From the NCBI GenBank assembly GCA_045644465.1, contig JAZRGV010000029.1, forward strand, positions 1 through 64,000: a stretch of DNA of 64,000 nucleotides. Reading direction: 5' to 3'. Within the stretch, counting starts at the first letter, position 1. Each line of letters begins with the position of its first letter. Source of the stretch: HGM04593 sp045644465 (GTDB lineage: Bacteria; Bacteroidota; Bacteroidia; Bacteroidales; Bacteroidaceae). The notes below the pieces were generated by a model. It was not told the origin of the DNA. It made no database searches and saw only the letters and a program-made list of their open reading frames with translations. Positions 52,921 through 60,788 of this stretch are shown here, piece after piece. The translations under genes were made by a program, and so were the position numbers.

Positions 52921-53642
52921 TCGAACAGCTCTTTTAGAATATCCAAAGACTTCAGTTTTGGAAAATCGGGAATATGCAAACGATAATACTCTATCAGAAT
53001 TGCGAGGTACATGCCTCGCAATTCTCTGTTTAAGGCAAGCGTATGCATAGAGTCGAAACCCGTACACAGCAAAGAGGTAAAGAAAGCGGCATCTTCGGGC
53101 ACAAGAAAATGAGCGTGCAACGGTTGCTCGCCTGCGACACATCCCTGTAGCAGGTCGATATACCTTCCGGGTGCATAATCATCAACATTTGGATATATTC
53201 CTATGTAGCGTAATAGTTGAGACAGGAATACTATATGAAAATCGGCATATCCATTTTCAAGGTTATCAAACAGCATAAACGAACTATCAAGGAATTCATA
53301 CAATGCCGCATCGCCTTCCTCTTCACGCAGAGAATACGCAAGTACTTCGGCCAGGAAGAGAGCTATCGATGACTTCACTATATTAAAAGGAATAGAGGAA
53401 TACATTGCATAGGGCTGTACGTCGCTTATGCGCGACAGCTGCCTGCCCCGTCGGCACGAAGCCGTAAACGTAAGCATAGACAACGGTTGGAAAAGAACAC
53501 TGCGCACCTTGCTTCTCTTGCTTCTCGAAACCGGCGCAAGAAAAGATAGGCGGCCGCACTGACGCGTAAACACATCGACAATCATAAGAGAGTCGTTATA
53601 CTTCAATGTACGCAGTACAATTCCATCAAATTTCTCTGTCAT
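52917..53642 (-). CDS. recO: Recombination mediator RecO
   Basis: Starting at ATG 53642 gives a 241-residue protein, MTEKFDGIVLRTLKYNDSLM, with an OB fold (1-80, FTRQCGRLSFLAPVSRSKRS) and a helical C-terminal domain. RecO loads RecA on single-stranded DNA with RecR. A frame extension to 53765 is not used: it runs through the tRNA promoter and lacks OB-fold sequence. The Cys zinc cluster of some RecO proteins is not seen. Confidence 0.88.
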   Translation of the reverse strand: MTEKFDGIVLRTLKYNDSLMIVDVFTRQCGRLSFLAPVSRSKRSKVRSVLFQPLSMLTFTASCRRGRQLSRISDVQPYAMYSSIPFNIVKSSIALFLAEVLAYSLREEEGDAALYEFLDSSFMLFDNLENGYADFHIVFLSQLLRYIGIYPNVDDYAPGRYIDLLQGCVAGEQPLHAHFLVPEDAAFFTSLLCTGFDSMHTLALNRELRGMYLAILIEYYRLHIPDFPKLKSLDILKELFD

Positions 53643-53695
53643 TTCCGTAAAAAATAGATTTTCTGTTACAAAACTATAAAAAAAAGTCGAAAAAG

Positions 53696-53726
53696 TTTGC
53701 CAGTTTAAAAAAAGGTTGTACCTTTG
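53696..53726 (+). promoter_or_regulatory. Promoter of tRNA-Glu and rpsT
   Basis: TTTG (53696-53699), 19 bases, TACCTTTG (53719-53726): an exact match to the Bacteroidota consensus TTTG-N19-TAnnTTTG. It lies 58 bases upstream of the tRNA. Confidence 0.85.
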
Positions 53727-53784
53727 CATTCGCTTTGAATAACAAAGCTTATCTAAAGCACTCAAAAGGTGCGAAATAAAGGCT

Positions 53785-53856
53785 GGCCCATTCGTCTATC
53801 GGCTAGGACGCAAGATTTTCATTCTTGAAAGAGGGGTTCGATTCCCCTATGGGCTA
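53785..53856 (+). tRNA. tRNA-Glu (anticodon TTC)
   Basis: A full cloverleaf: acceptor GGCCCAT with ATGGGCT (one G-T), D arm, anticodon stem CAAGA/TCTTG with loop TTTTCAT giving anticodon TTC, and a T arm AGGGGTTCGATTCCCCT. The CCA is not encoded. It sits upstream of rpsT (31 bases) in the same transcript. Confidence 0.97.
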
Positions 53857-53887
53857 CAAGTAAAACTAAAAAAAATAATTAAAAGAG

Positions 53888-54142
53888 ATGGCAAACCACA
53901 AATCATCACTTAAGAGAATAAGACAAACAGAGAAGAGAAATCTTCAGAATCGTTATTTCGGAAAGAACATCCGTTCAGCAGTTCGTGGCCTTCGCGCTAT
54001 GACAGACAAGAACGAAGCTTTGGCAAAATTCCCCGAAGTTCAGAAGATGCTTGACAGAATGGCTAAGCGTGGTCTTATCCACAAGAATAAGGCAGCTAAC
54101 CTCAAATCAGGCCTCTGCGCTAATATCGCAAAATTAGCCTAA
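53888..54142 (+). CDS. rpsT: Small-subunit ribosomal protein S20
   Basis: The 84-residue basic protein (MANHKSSLKRIRQTEKRNLQ; later RMAKRGLIHKNKAANLKSGL) is a typical bS20. It binds 16S rRNA early in 30S assembly. Downstream of tRNA-Glu and followed by a terminator. Confidence 0.97.
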   Translation: MANHKSSLKRIRQTEKRNLQNRYFGKNIRSAVRGLRAMTDKNEALAKFPEVQKMLDRMAKRGLIHKNKAANLKSGLCANIAKLA

Positions 54143-54171
54143 TTTATTGAAACATATATTTACCGAACAAG

Positions 54172-54197
54172 AGGCTGGAAATTATTCCAGCCTTTTC
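54172..54197 (+). terminator. Terminator after rpsT
   Basis: A perfect nine-base stem AGGCTGGAA/TTCCAGCCT with loop ATTA, followed by TTT, 29 bases after the rpsT stop. Confidence 0.8.
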
Positions 54198-54249
54198 GTG
54201 TTGTCATAAAGACAAAACTTTAAAACACATTAGCATACAACCGTAGCAG

Positions 54250-54278
54250 ATAGCATCATTAATGATGCTATTTTTATT
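54250..54278 (+). terminator. Second hairpin between rpsT and gyrB
   Basis: Bases 54250-54271 are a perfect 22-base palindrome (half ATAGCATCATT) followed by TTTTATTT. It could act as a backup terminator, or as a protein-binding site just upstream of the gyrB promoter. Confidence 0.6.
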
Positions 54279-54286
54279 TGTCAAAG

Positions 54287-54318
54287 TTTGCGAAATAGAG
54301 TGTTTTTTGTTAACTTTG
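54287..54318 (+). promoter_or_regulatory. Promoter of gyrB
   Basis: TTTG (54287-54290), 20 bases, TAACTTTG (54311-54318) fits the Bacteroidota consensus. The ATG is 29 bases downstream. Confidence 0.8.
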
Positions 54319-54346
54319 TTGAGTTATTAAGGTTATAAAATCAACT

Positions 54347-56308
54347 ATGAGCGAAGAAATTAACAAAAGCACAGCAGCCAGCTATTCAGCCGACAGCATT
54401 CAAGTACTCGAAGGCCTGGAAGCTGTACGCAAGCGCCCTGCCATGTATATTGGCGACATCAGCGAGAAGGGACTCCATCACTTGGTTTACGAGGTTGTGG
54501 ACAACTCTATCGACGAAGCGATGGCGGGCTTCTGTACACACATAAACGTAACCATCAACCCAGGCAACTCAATCACCGTTCAGGATAATGGCCGTGGCAT
54601 CCCCGTTGATATGCACGAGAAGGAGGGACGCTCCGCACTCGAAGTAGTAATGACAGTGTTGCATGCCGGTGGTAAGTTCAACAAAGATTCATACAAGGTT
54701 TCAGGAGGTTTGCATGGTGTAGGTGTATCGTGCGTTAACGCCTTGTCAACCCATATGAAGACCGAAGTTTTCCGCGATGGCAAGCACTACGTACAGAACT
54801 ACTCTTGCGGTAAACCACTCGAAGCCGTTCACTGCGTTGGAGAGACCAACTTGAGAGGTACAAAACAGACATTCCAGCCCGACGATTCAATCTTTATCGT
54901 TTCGGAATACCAATACCAGATTCTCGCAACACGTCTGCGCGAACTTGCATACCTTAACGCAGGTATCACCATCACACTCACCGACGAGCGCGAGGCCGAC
55001 GAGAACGGAAATTTCAAAAGTGAGACATTCCACTCAACCGAAGGTTTGAGAGAGTTTGTTCGCCACATCGACGCATCACGCACACCACTCATTGGCGATG
55101 TGATATACCTCAACACCGAAAAGAACGGCGTACCCATTGAAGCAGCCGTTATATACAATACCGGATACAGCGAGAACGTACACACATACGTTAATAACAT
55201 CAACACATATGAAGGCGGTACACACCTTGCAGGTTTCCGCCGAGCACTTACCCGTACACTCAAGAAGTATGCCGATGACACCAAGGCTCTCGAGAAGGCA
55301 AAGGTTGAAATTTCGGGCGAAGACTTCCGCGAGGGTTTGACAGCCATCGTATCGGTAAAAGTTGCAGAACCACAGTTCGAAGGACAGACAAAGACCAAGC
55401 TCGGTAACAGCGAGGTAACAGGAGCCGTAGATCAGGCCGTTGGAGAAGCACTTGCATACTACCTGGAAGAGCACCCCAAAGAGGCAAAGATGATTGTTGA
55501 CAAGGTTGTTCTTGCCGCTACAGCGCGTATTGCAGCACGCAAGGCACGCGAGAGCGTACAGCGCAAGAGCCCTATGGGCGGTTGCGGTATGCCTGGTAAG
55601 CTTGCCGACTGCTCGGACAAGGACCCGGCAAACTGCGAATTGTTCCTCGTCGAGGGAGACTCTGCGGGCGGTTCAGCAAAGCAGGGACGCAAGAACAAGT
55701 TCCAGGCTATTTTGCCATTGCGCGGTAAGATCCTTAACGTAGAAAAGGTTATGTGGCACAAGGCATTCGAGAGCGACGAGGTAAACAATATTATACAAGC
55801 CATTGGCGTACGCTTTGGACTGGATCCCGAAGACAGCAAGAAAGCCAACATAGAAAAGCTACGCTACCACAAGATCATCATGATGGCCGATGCCGATGTC
55901 GACGGTTCACACATTGGAACACTCATCATGACACTCTTCTACCGCTATATGCCCGAGATTATCGAAGGCGGTTACTTGTACAAGGCCATGCCACCACTCT
56001 ACCTATGCTCAAAGGGCAAGGTTAAGAAATACTGCTACAAAGACGAGGAGAAAGACGAGTTCATCAAAGAATACGCAGGTGGCAACGAGAAAGATGTTAA
56101 CATACAACGCTACAAGGGTCTTGGAGAGATGAACCCCGAGCAGCTATGGACAACCACCATGAACCCGGAGACACGCACCTTAAAACAGGTAACAATCCGC
56201 GATGCACAGGAGGCCGACTACATCTTCTCAATGCTCATGGGCGATGACGTAGGACCACGCAGAGAGTTCATTGAACAGAATGCCACATACGCAAACATCG
56301 ACGCGTAA
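54347..56308 (+). CDS. gyrB: DNA gyrase subunit B
   Basis: The 653-residue ATPase subunit has VYEVVDNSIDEAM, DNGRGIPVDMHEKEGRSALE, GGLHGVGVSCVNAL (ATP lid) and a TOPRIM domain EGDSAGGSAKQGRK with MMADADVDGSHI. The final segment QRYKGLGEMNPEQLWTTTMN is gyrase-like, favouring GyrB over ParE. Gyrase introduces negative supercoils. Monocistronic with its own promoter and hairpin. Confidence 0.95.
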   Translation: MSEEINKSTAASYSADSIQVLEGLEAVRKRPAMYIGDISEKGLHHLVYEVVDNSIDEAMAGFCTHINVTINPGNSITVQDNGRGIPVDMHEKEGRSALEVVMTVLHAGGKFNKDSYKVSGGLHGVGVSCVNALSTHMKTEVFRDGKHYVQNYSCGKPLEAVHCVGETNLRGTKQTFQPDDSIFIVSEYQYQILATRLRELAYLNAGITITLTDEREADENGNFKSETFHSTEGLREFVRHIDASRTPLIGDVIYLNTEKNGVPIEAAVIYNTGYSENVHTYVNNINTYEGGTHLAGFRRALTRTLKKYADDTKALEKAKVEISGEDFREGLTAIVSVKVAEPQFEGQTKTKLGNSEVTGAVDQAVGEALAYYLEEHPKEAKMIVDKVVLAATARIAARKARESVQRKSPMGGCGMPGKLADCSDKDPANCELFLVEGDSAGGSAKQGRKNKFQAILPLRGKILNVEKVMWHKAFESDEVNNIIQAIGVRFGLDPEDSKKANIEKLRYHKIIMMADADVDGSHIGTLIMTLFYRYMPEIIEGGYLYKAMPPLYLCSKGKVKKYCYKDEEKDEFIKEYAGGNEKDVNIQRYKGLGEMNPEQLWTTTMNPETRTLKQVTIRDAQEADYIFSMLMGDDVGPRREFIEQNATYANIDA

Positions 56309-56328
56309 GGCAACACCATAACACCAAA

Positions 56329-56368
56329 CACAAAGGGTGGCTCAAAACATTTTGAGCCACCCTTTGTG
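56329..56368 (+). terminator. Hairpin after gyrB
   Basis: Nineteen base pairs (arm from CACAAAGGGTGGCTC) around a two-base turn, 20 bases after the gyrB stop. A T run is missing on the plus side, so termination may be inefficient or aided by Rho. Confidence 0.65.
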
Positions 56369-56723
56369 CAAATATACAAAAAAAATCACGCAAAGAGCGT
56401 GCAAACCTCAAGAATGCAGACAACCAAGCGCAAACAAACATTAAAAAACTAGTACAACAACAGGGTTTTTTAACCCTTCTCATCATTGTATTATCACACA
56501 CACCTAACAACCCTCCCCAATAAAGCAATATATAAAAAAACGTATAATATAATTCTTTTTTTGACAATTTTGAACAAAAACGCTTTGCATCAACAACATA
56601 AAAACAAGAAAAGGGAAATTACTCTTTTTGCCACTTTTCGTCATCATTTATATCAAAAAATAGCATTTTCACGCATAAAACGATGAAAATTAATCACTAA
56701 AAGCAAAATAATTGCAAAATAAT
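56369..56723. other. AT-rich gene-free stretch upstream of the repeat protein
   Basis: No frame here looks coding. It contains two small hairpins (CACGC/GCGTG at 56387-56401; AGGGTT/AACCCT at 56462-56477 followed by TTCT). A small RNA cannot be excluded. The distal end is the promoter region for the repeat protein. Confidence 0.5.
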
Positions 56724-56754
56724 TTTGTTTTCACGTTAAGAGTTTATACCTTTG
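56724..56754 (+). promoter_or_regulatory. Promoter of the Lys-rich repeat protein
   Basis: TTTG (56724-56727), 19 bases, TACCTTTG (56747-56754): same as the consensus and identical in its -7 octamer to the tRNA-Glu promoter. It suggests strong expression. The leader is about 40 bases. Confidence 0.8.
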
Positions 56755-56801
56755 CGCTCCGTTTTGAAAAAGGATATTTTTTTACTAAAATTTTATAAAT
56801 A

Positions 56802-57332
56802 ATGAAAGCAAAATTTATTGTAATGTCATTGCTTGCAATCTTCTGCTTAAGCGTTAACGCTCAGACTGTTAACGAGACAGAGGTTGCTGCTCAGAAAGAG
56901 GCTGTTAAGGGTGCTCAGAAAGAAGCTGTAAAAGGCGCTAAGAAAGAGGCTGTAAAGGGTGCTCAGAAAGAGGCTGTTAAGGGTGCTCAGAAAGAAGCTG
57001 TAAAGGGCGCTAAGAAAGAAGCCGTAAAGGGCGCTAAGAAAGAAGCTGTAAAGGGCGCTAAGAAAGAAGCCGTAAAGGGCGCTAAGAAAGAAGCTGTAAA
57101 GGGCGCTAAGAAAGAGGCTGTTAAAGGCGCTAAGAAAGAAGCTGTAAAGGGCGCTAAGAAAGAGGCTGTAAAGGGCGCTAAGAAAGAGGCTGTAAAGGCT
57201 GCTACAAAAGAGACCGTAGTATGCAACCAGCACGAGGCTTGCCGCGAGGACAGAGCTGCTGTTAAGGCTTCTGCTTCAAAGAAAGAGTTGAAGAAACTCA
57301 AGAAAGCCGCTAAGAAGAACAACAAGAAGTAA
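56802..57332 (+). CDS. Secreted Lys/Ala-rich protein with thirteen 8-residue repeats
   Basis: The 176-residue product has a signal peptide (MKAKFIVMSLLAIFCLSVNA, then Q) and a short acidic spacer (TVNETEVAA). Then come 13 units of (K/Q)KEAVKGA, residues about 31-134. Each K-type unit carries net charge +2 and each Q-type +1, about +22 over the block. The tail contains CNQHEAC, which might form a disulfide or metal site, and ends with a Lys-rich helix (KKELKKLKKAAKKNNKK). No known family comes to mind; repeats look like those of histone-H1-like or LEA-like proteins. It has its own promoter and terminator. A periplasmic or extracellular polycation is inferred. Confidence 0.85.
   Translation: MKAKFIVMSLLAIFCLSVNAQTVNETEVAAQKEAVKGAQKEAVKGAKKEAVKGAQKEAVKGAQKEAVKGAKKEAVKGAKKEAVKGAKKEAVKGAKKEAVKGAKKEAVKGAKKEAVKGAKKEAVKGAKKEAVKAATKETVVCNQHEACREDRAAVKASASKKELKKLKKAAKKNNKK
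56892..57203 (+). repeat. 24-base tandem repeat, 13 units
   Basis: Thirteen direct units of 24 bases code for (K/Q)KEAVKGA with no spacers. Units 1, 2, 4 and 5 start with CAG (Gln), the others AAG (Lys). Third codon positions vary (GAA/GAG, GCT/GCC, GTA/GTT, GGC/GGT) while the protein stays almost constant; only unit 13 differs (KAA instead of KGA). Array length may vary between strains. Confidence 0.97.
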
Positions 57333-57353
57333 TTATTACAAATTATTCTTGAT

Positions 57354-57390
57354 AAAAATGCTGAACGCGAAAACGTTCAGCATTTTTTTG
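57354..57390 (+). terminator. Terminator of the repeat protein gene
   Basis: An 11-base perfect stem AATGCTGAACG (57357-57367) / CGTTCAGCATT (57374-57384), loop CGAAAA, then a run of T. It begins 21 bases after the stop. Confidence 0.92.
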
Positions 57391-57610
57391 TTTTACAAAC
57401 AGACCTCCATAGAAACATTGCACCCGGCAGAAAAACGTTCAAGGAGACTGTAAAATAAAGAGTGTCAAGTAAAGGTGGTGAAAGTCTTCTTCTACAGATT
57501 GACGAAACTTTTTGCATAGCCCCCAACTTTTGCTGGTGAGCCGATTTTTAGAGTAAAATCATCCTACTTTTTGTCCACCCTGCCATATTTTTGAATACGG
57601 TAATACAAGT
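57391..57610. other. Gene-free stretch, possible mobile-element remnant
   Basis: No coding frame is supported. The segment near 57440-57475 (GGAGACTGTAAAATAAAGAG, then GTGTCAAG) resembles, from memory, the ends of IS256-like insertion sequences, but no transposase and no second end are visible. Weak. Confidence 0.25.
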
Positions 57611-57646
57611 AAAAAAGTGTATTCAAAAAGATTTTTCTGAATACAC
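57605..57646 (-). terminator. Terminator of the 57672-58247 gene
   Basis: On the minus strand a nine-base stem GTGTATTCA/TGAATACAC is followed by TTTTTTAC. A third TGAATACA copy lies at 57655-57662, so an alternative pairing is possible. Confidence 0.75.
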
Positions 57647-57671
57647 CTAATTTCTGAATACATAAAATTTA

Positions 57672-58247
57672 TTATAAGTCTTCCAGTGCTTTCTCTTGAA
57701 CAGACTCTGTATTTATTTTGTCCCAGTAAGATAATCGCACTTGTCCACGCATATAACTATGACCTTTGGTTATATCTAATTCAATAGTACCTTTATCCGT
57801 TTCCCAGACTGTGTAATATTTACACCTATCCTGTGCAAGACCCACCATTCTCATTCCATCATCACGCGGTTCATGACCATCAAACCGTTCAACACACTCG
57901 CTGTATTTACCATACTTCTTAGTAAGCAACTCTTTTAATGAGGTGTAGTTACCATACAAATTGCTCCAATTGTCGTGAGTGTCAAACAAAACTGATATTC
58001 GATTGACTATGTCCATGCTTTCAAGAGTGACAACTCCGATTGTACAATTTCTAAAACCGGCAAAATCCCCTTGTAACAAAGCAACCCCATCTTCATTGCC
58101 AAGACATGTAAATCCCGCCTTTTTCATATTAGCGACATAAGTATCGAGAGTTCCATCAATAGGTACGCCCTTAAAAGCCAAATGTTCTTGTGCACGAATT
58201 GTTGCAAAAGAAAATACAGCAAATAATAAAACAAGAAGTTTTTTCAT
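57672..58247 (-). CDS. Secreted protein of unknown function
   Basis: The 191-residue protein begins at ATG 58247 (an upstream ATG at 58271 would add eight residues before the signal peptide). Signal peptide MKKLLVLLFAVFSFATIRAQ. The mature part contains LAFKGVPIDGTLDTYVANMK, a pattern seen in Bacteroidales proteins with a repeated 'FKGIPIDG' start, and a Cys pair in CLGNEDGVALLQGDFAGFRNC. No function known. It has its own terminator. Confidence 0.8.
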   Translation of the reverse strand: MKKLLVLLFAVFSFATIRAQEHLAFKGVPIDGTLDTYVANMKKAGFTCLGNEDGVALLQGDFAGFRNCTIGVVTLESMDIVNRISVLFDTHDNWSNLYGNYTSLKELLTKKYGKYSECVERFDGHEPRDDGMRMVGLAQDRCKYYTVWETDKGTIELDITKGHSYMRGQVRLSYWDKINTESVQEKALEDL

Positions 58248-58370
58248 GGCAAAAGTGTTAATGTTGTGCAACGTTTATTAAAGATTGCCACAAATCTACT
58301 TAATAGTATTGAAACAAGCAAATTTCTGCACCTTAGAAAAGAAGCGCAGAGTCAAAAACGAAGTGCAAAC

Positions 58371-58402
58371 AAAAAAGCCTCTCAGTGTAACTGAAAGGCT
58401 TT
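58371..58402 (-). terminator. Terminator of tRNA-Asp
   Basis: Minus-strand stem AAGCCTTTCAG/CTGAGAGGCTT with a short loop and six T (58376-58371). It begins right after the tRNA 3' end. Confidence 0.85.
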
Positions 58403-58405
58403 CTG

Positions 58406-58479
58406 CGGTGCGTACGGGACTCGAACCCGTGACCCCATGCGTGACAGGCATGTATTCTAACCAACTGAACTAACGCACC
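58406..58479 (-). tRNA. tRNA-Asp (anticodon GTC)
   Basis: Complete cloverleaf on the minus strand: acceptor GGTGCGT/ACGCACC, anticodon stem CATGC/GCATG with loop CTGTCAC (anticodon GTC), T arm ACGGGTTCGAGTCCCGT, and discriminator G. The CCA is not encoded. Confidence 0.97.
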
Positions 58480-58523
58480 AAGATTTCAATGTGTTTTGCT
58501 TTGTTCGTGTCTCAAAGCGAGTG

Positions 58524-58554
58524 CAAAGTTACGCATATTTTCTATATCTGCAAA
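58524..58554 (-). promoter_or_regulatory. Promoter of tRNA-Asp
   Basis: On the minus strand TTTG (58554-58551), 19 bases, TAACTTTG (58531-58524): an exact consensus match. It starts about 45 bases before the tRNA. Confidence 0.85.
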
Positions 58555-58615
58555 CTTTTCGCCATTTTTTTTACTAAAAATGTAATATTTTTTTGTTTTT
58601 GGCGTAAAAAAGGGC

Positions 58616-59134
58616 TTATTCGGCTATTTTTTGCATCAAAACAACGTTGGAAAAGCCACTCTCGCTACGCAACCAATCTTTAAGAACTGCCACTTCTGCA
58701 AAGCTTTGTTTGGCAAACAATTTACGGCTTTCTACATTTTCGGCATCAACATAGGCGTATAGCTGATGAATGTTCAGACGAGCGAACGAGTACTCACACA
58801 ACAAACGCAAAGCTTCCGATGCCAGGCCCTGCCCTCTATATTTGCCAAGCACGCCTATGCACACCTCCGCACGGCTGTTCAAAGGATCGTATGCAGCCAG
58901 GTCAATCATTCCCACAGCCTCGCCATTGAGCAAGGCTATGACAAAACGCGCCTGACGTTCTGCAAACAGGTCCTGCTTGCTCTGTTCGAGATAAGCTCTT
59001 AATGTATAACGTGAATATGGCAACAACGTATCGCCTGCACACCACAGTGCGGTATCGTTCTCCATTGCGTACATCAACTCCAGATCCTCCGGCTCGGGCG
59101 CACGCAGTGTTATTCTTTCACTCTTGAGCCACAT
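58616..59134 (-). CDS. GNAT-family N-acetyltransferase
   Basis: The 172-residue protein has the GNAT fold: LKSERITLRAPEPEDLELMY, IALLNGEAVGMIDLAAYDP, the acetyl-CoA loop GKYRGQGLASEALRLLCEY, and NIHQLYAYVDAENVESRKLF. The type is close to RimJ/SpeG. Substrate (ribosomal protein, polyamine or other) cannot be told. It is 8 bases downstream of the glycosyltransferase stop, probably in the recR operon. Confidence 0.88.
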   Translation of the reverse strand: MWLKSERITLRAPEPEDLELMYAMENDTALWCAGDTLLPYSRYTLRAYLEQSKQDLFAERQARFVIALLNGEAVGMIDLAAYDPLNSRAEVCIGVLGKYRGQGLASEALRLLCEYSFARLNIHQLYAYVDAENVESRKLFAKQSFAEVAVLKDWLRSESGFSNVVLMQKIAE

Positions 59135-59142
59135 AACTGTTA

Positions 59143-60327
59143 TTACTTAATCCATTCATGTACAAACCTTTCGGTAATGAGCTTCTTGGTCTTTGAAGAG
59201 TATGTTCCCAAACGTACCCCTTTCAACGGATGTTGTTGCAGCAGTTTTAATATAGCCTCATAGGAATATGCATTGGTATCATAGACTACGGTGTTGAATT
59301 TTGAGACATCTATACCATGAGAAAGATGCCCCATTGACAACGAAGCCTCGTCGCCTTTCACAAAGAGATGCTTTCCTTTTGGGTAGCAACGCGAAAGAAT
59401 ATCGGACATCTCTCCTAGAACATCCTCACTGCCCAAAACAATGCAGTTAAGCTGGGTGCGGCTTAATGTTCTGCTATAGCGGAGCCTGTTTCCTATATAT
59501 GCCAATAATGCTCTTCCCCAAATAGCCATATATATTGGCAAGCTCACAAGAACAGAATAGTGCGAATAGTGCTTCCTGAAGAAAAGCTGCATCGCCTGAT
59601 AGAATGTATGTGTATAGCGGTAAGAGCTTTTCTTTGTGCTCTCGCCTTTATAATGCAAAATAGGTGTCGGCAAGAAATAGTTGCGGTAGCCGGCCTTTAA
59701 TATTCGGTACGAGAGGTCTATATCTTCGCCATACATAAAGAAATCTTCATCGAGCAACCCGGCTTTGTCTAACACTTCGCGACGCAGGAACATATAGGCA
59801 CCCGAAACAATCTCTATTGGATTGACGCTAAGCTCATCGAGATAGCACATATAGTAACGGCCAAAGAGACGCGATTTTGGGAATAGCGATGTCAAGCCCG
59901 ACATTTTGCAGAACGCCACAAAGGGGGTAGGTAGTCCACGTCGCGACTCAAGAGCAAATGTTCCGTCGGTGTGTAACATGTAGGCTCCGCATGCACCGGC
60001 ATCGGGGGTGCTATCCATAAAATCAATGAACGACGAAAAAGTATTTTCCGCAACAATGGTGTCGGGATTTAGTAAAAGAACATACTCTCCTTTGCTTTTC
60101 TTTATGGCAAGGTTATTGGCGCGCGCAAAGCCCAAATTCTCATCACTTGCAATGAGAGTGATATCAGGGAAACGTTCTCTTATATACCTCACAGAGCCGT
60201 CGGTTGAAGCGTTATCAACAACAATGATTTCATGCTCCACGCCTTGTGCAGCCTGTTCTACAGAGCGAAGGCACTGTTCGAGAAAGTGCTTCACATTGTA
60301 GCTTACTATGACAACCGACAACTTCAT
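59143..60327 (-). CDS. Glycosyltransferase family 2
   Basis: The 394-residue protein has the GT-A fold: SVVIVSYNVKHFLEQCLRSV, VVDNASTDGSV, LLLNPDTIV (metal-binding Asp), GAYMFLRREVL and DEDFFMYGEDIDLSYRI. Enzymes with this MYGEDxD pattern add sugars such as rhamnose to surface polysaccharides. A C-terminal region of 120 residues (FKGDEA; VYDTNAYSYEAILKLLQ) has a Rossmann-like look and is probably conserved in Bacteroidales. One membrane helix may be around residue 265. Confidence 0.88.
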   Translation of the reverse strand: MKLSVVIVSYNVKHFLEQCLRSVEQAAQGVEHEIIVVDNASTDGSVRYIRERFPDITLIASDENLGFARANNLAIKKSKGEYVLLLNPDTIVAENTFSSFIDFMDSTPDAGACGAYMLHTDGTFALESRRGLPTPFVAFCKMSGLTSLFPKSRLFGRYYMCYLDELSVNPIEIVSGAYMFLRREVLDKAGLLDEDFFMYGEDIDLSYRILKAGYRNYFLPTPILHYKGESTKKSSYRYTHTFYQAMQLFFRKHYSHYSVLVSLPIYMAIWGRALLAYIGNRLRYSRTLSRTQLNCIVLGSEDVLGEMSDILSRCYPKGKHLFVKGDEASLSMGHLSHGIDVSKFNTVVYDTNAYSYEAILKLLQQHPLKGVRLGTYSSKTKKLITERFVHEWIK

Positions 60328-60332
60328 CCCTC

Positions 60333-60785
60333 TTATAAATTATTTTCCGTATCGTTCAAATATTGCTCAAGCACATTCTTTGTTGGATAGCTATATATCA
60401 TAGCACCCAAGCCCAACAGCCCACAGTACAATGCTCCCTCGTAAGCAAGACCATAGTATGCGAATTCATTCAAAACAATAACAACGAACAACAAGAATAT
60501 ACGCTGCAAGCTCTTTTTACAGAACACCACAAGAAAGGCATCTTCCGGCATTCCTTTTGCCTTTACAAGAGCTCTGGTAAATCCTTTAATAGCCAAAGGA
60601 ATGAGTACTACAGTACACATCACCACCGCTACCTGCGCTACATATATCGATGTTGATGATACTGTTTCAAGCAACACGCCTTTAGCAAGCCATCCGCACT
60701 CAAATGCCAACAACACTGCAAGTGCGGCTACCAACGCAGCCACATAATTTATTCTTAATGCCCTTATGATTGAATTCTTTCCCAT
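60333..60785 (-). CDS. Four-helix membrane protein, unknown
   Basis: The 150-residue protein has four hydrophobic helices (about 12-32, 45-65, 92-112 and 115-132), between them the charged loop KAKGMPEDAF. No family recognised. It lies 3 bases after recR and 5 bases before the GT2 gene, so is part of the same operon. Confidence 0.75.
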   Translation of the reverse strand: MGKNSIIRALRINYVAALVAALAVLLAFECGWLAKGVLLETVSSTSIYVAQVAVVMCTVVLIPLAIKGFTRALVKAKGMPEDAFLVVFCKKSLQRIFLLFVVIVLNEFAYYGLAYEGALYCGLLGLGAMIYSYPTKNVLEQYLNDTENNL

Positions 60786-60788
60786 CTC

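Noticed and set aside
53643..53765. N-terminal extension of recO
   Set aside because: The extra 41 codons cover the tRNA-Glu promoter and do not resemble RecO; the ATG at 53642 gives the family start.
56892..57203. CRISPR-like regular repeat
   Set aside because: The 24-base units are directly adjacent with no spacers and encode a protein repeat.
56847..57325. Two long minus-strand open frames opposite the repeat protein
   Set aside because: They arise because a 24-base repeat keeps all frames free of stops. The plus-strand frame has signal peptide, promoter and terminator.
58285..58473. 62-residue plus-strand frame
   Set aside because: Its second half (LEPVTPCVTGMYSNQLN) is the complement of tRNA-Asp, a frequent false gene.
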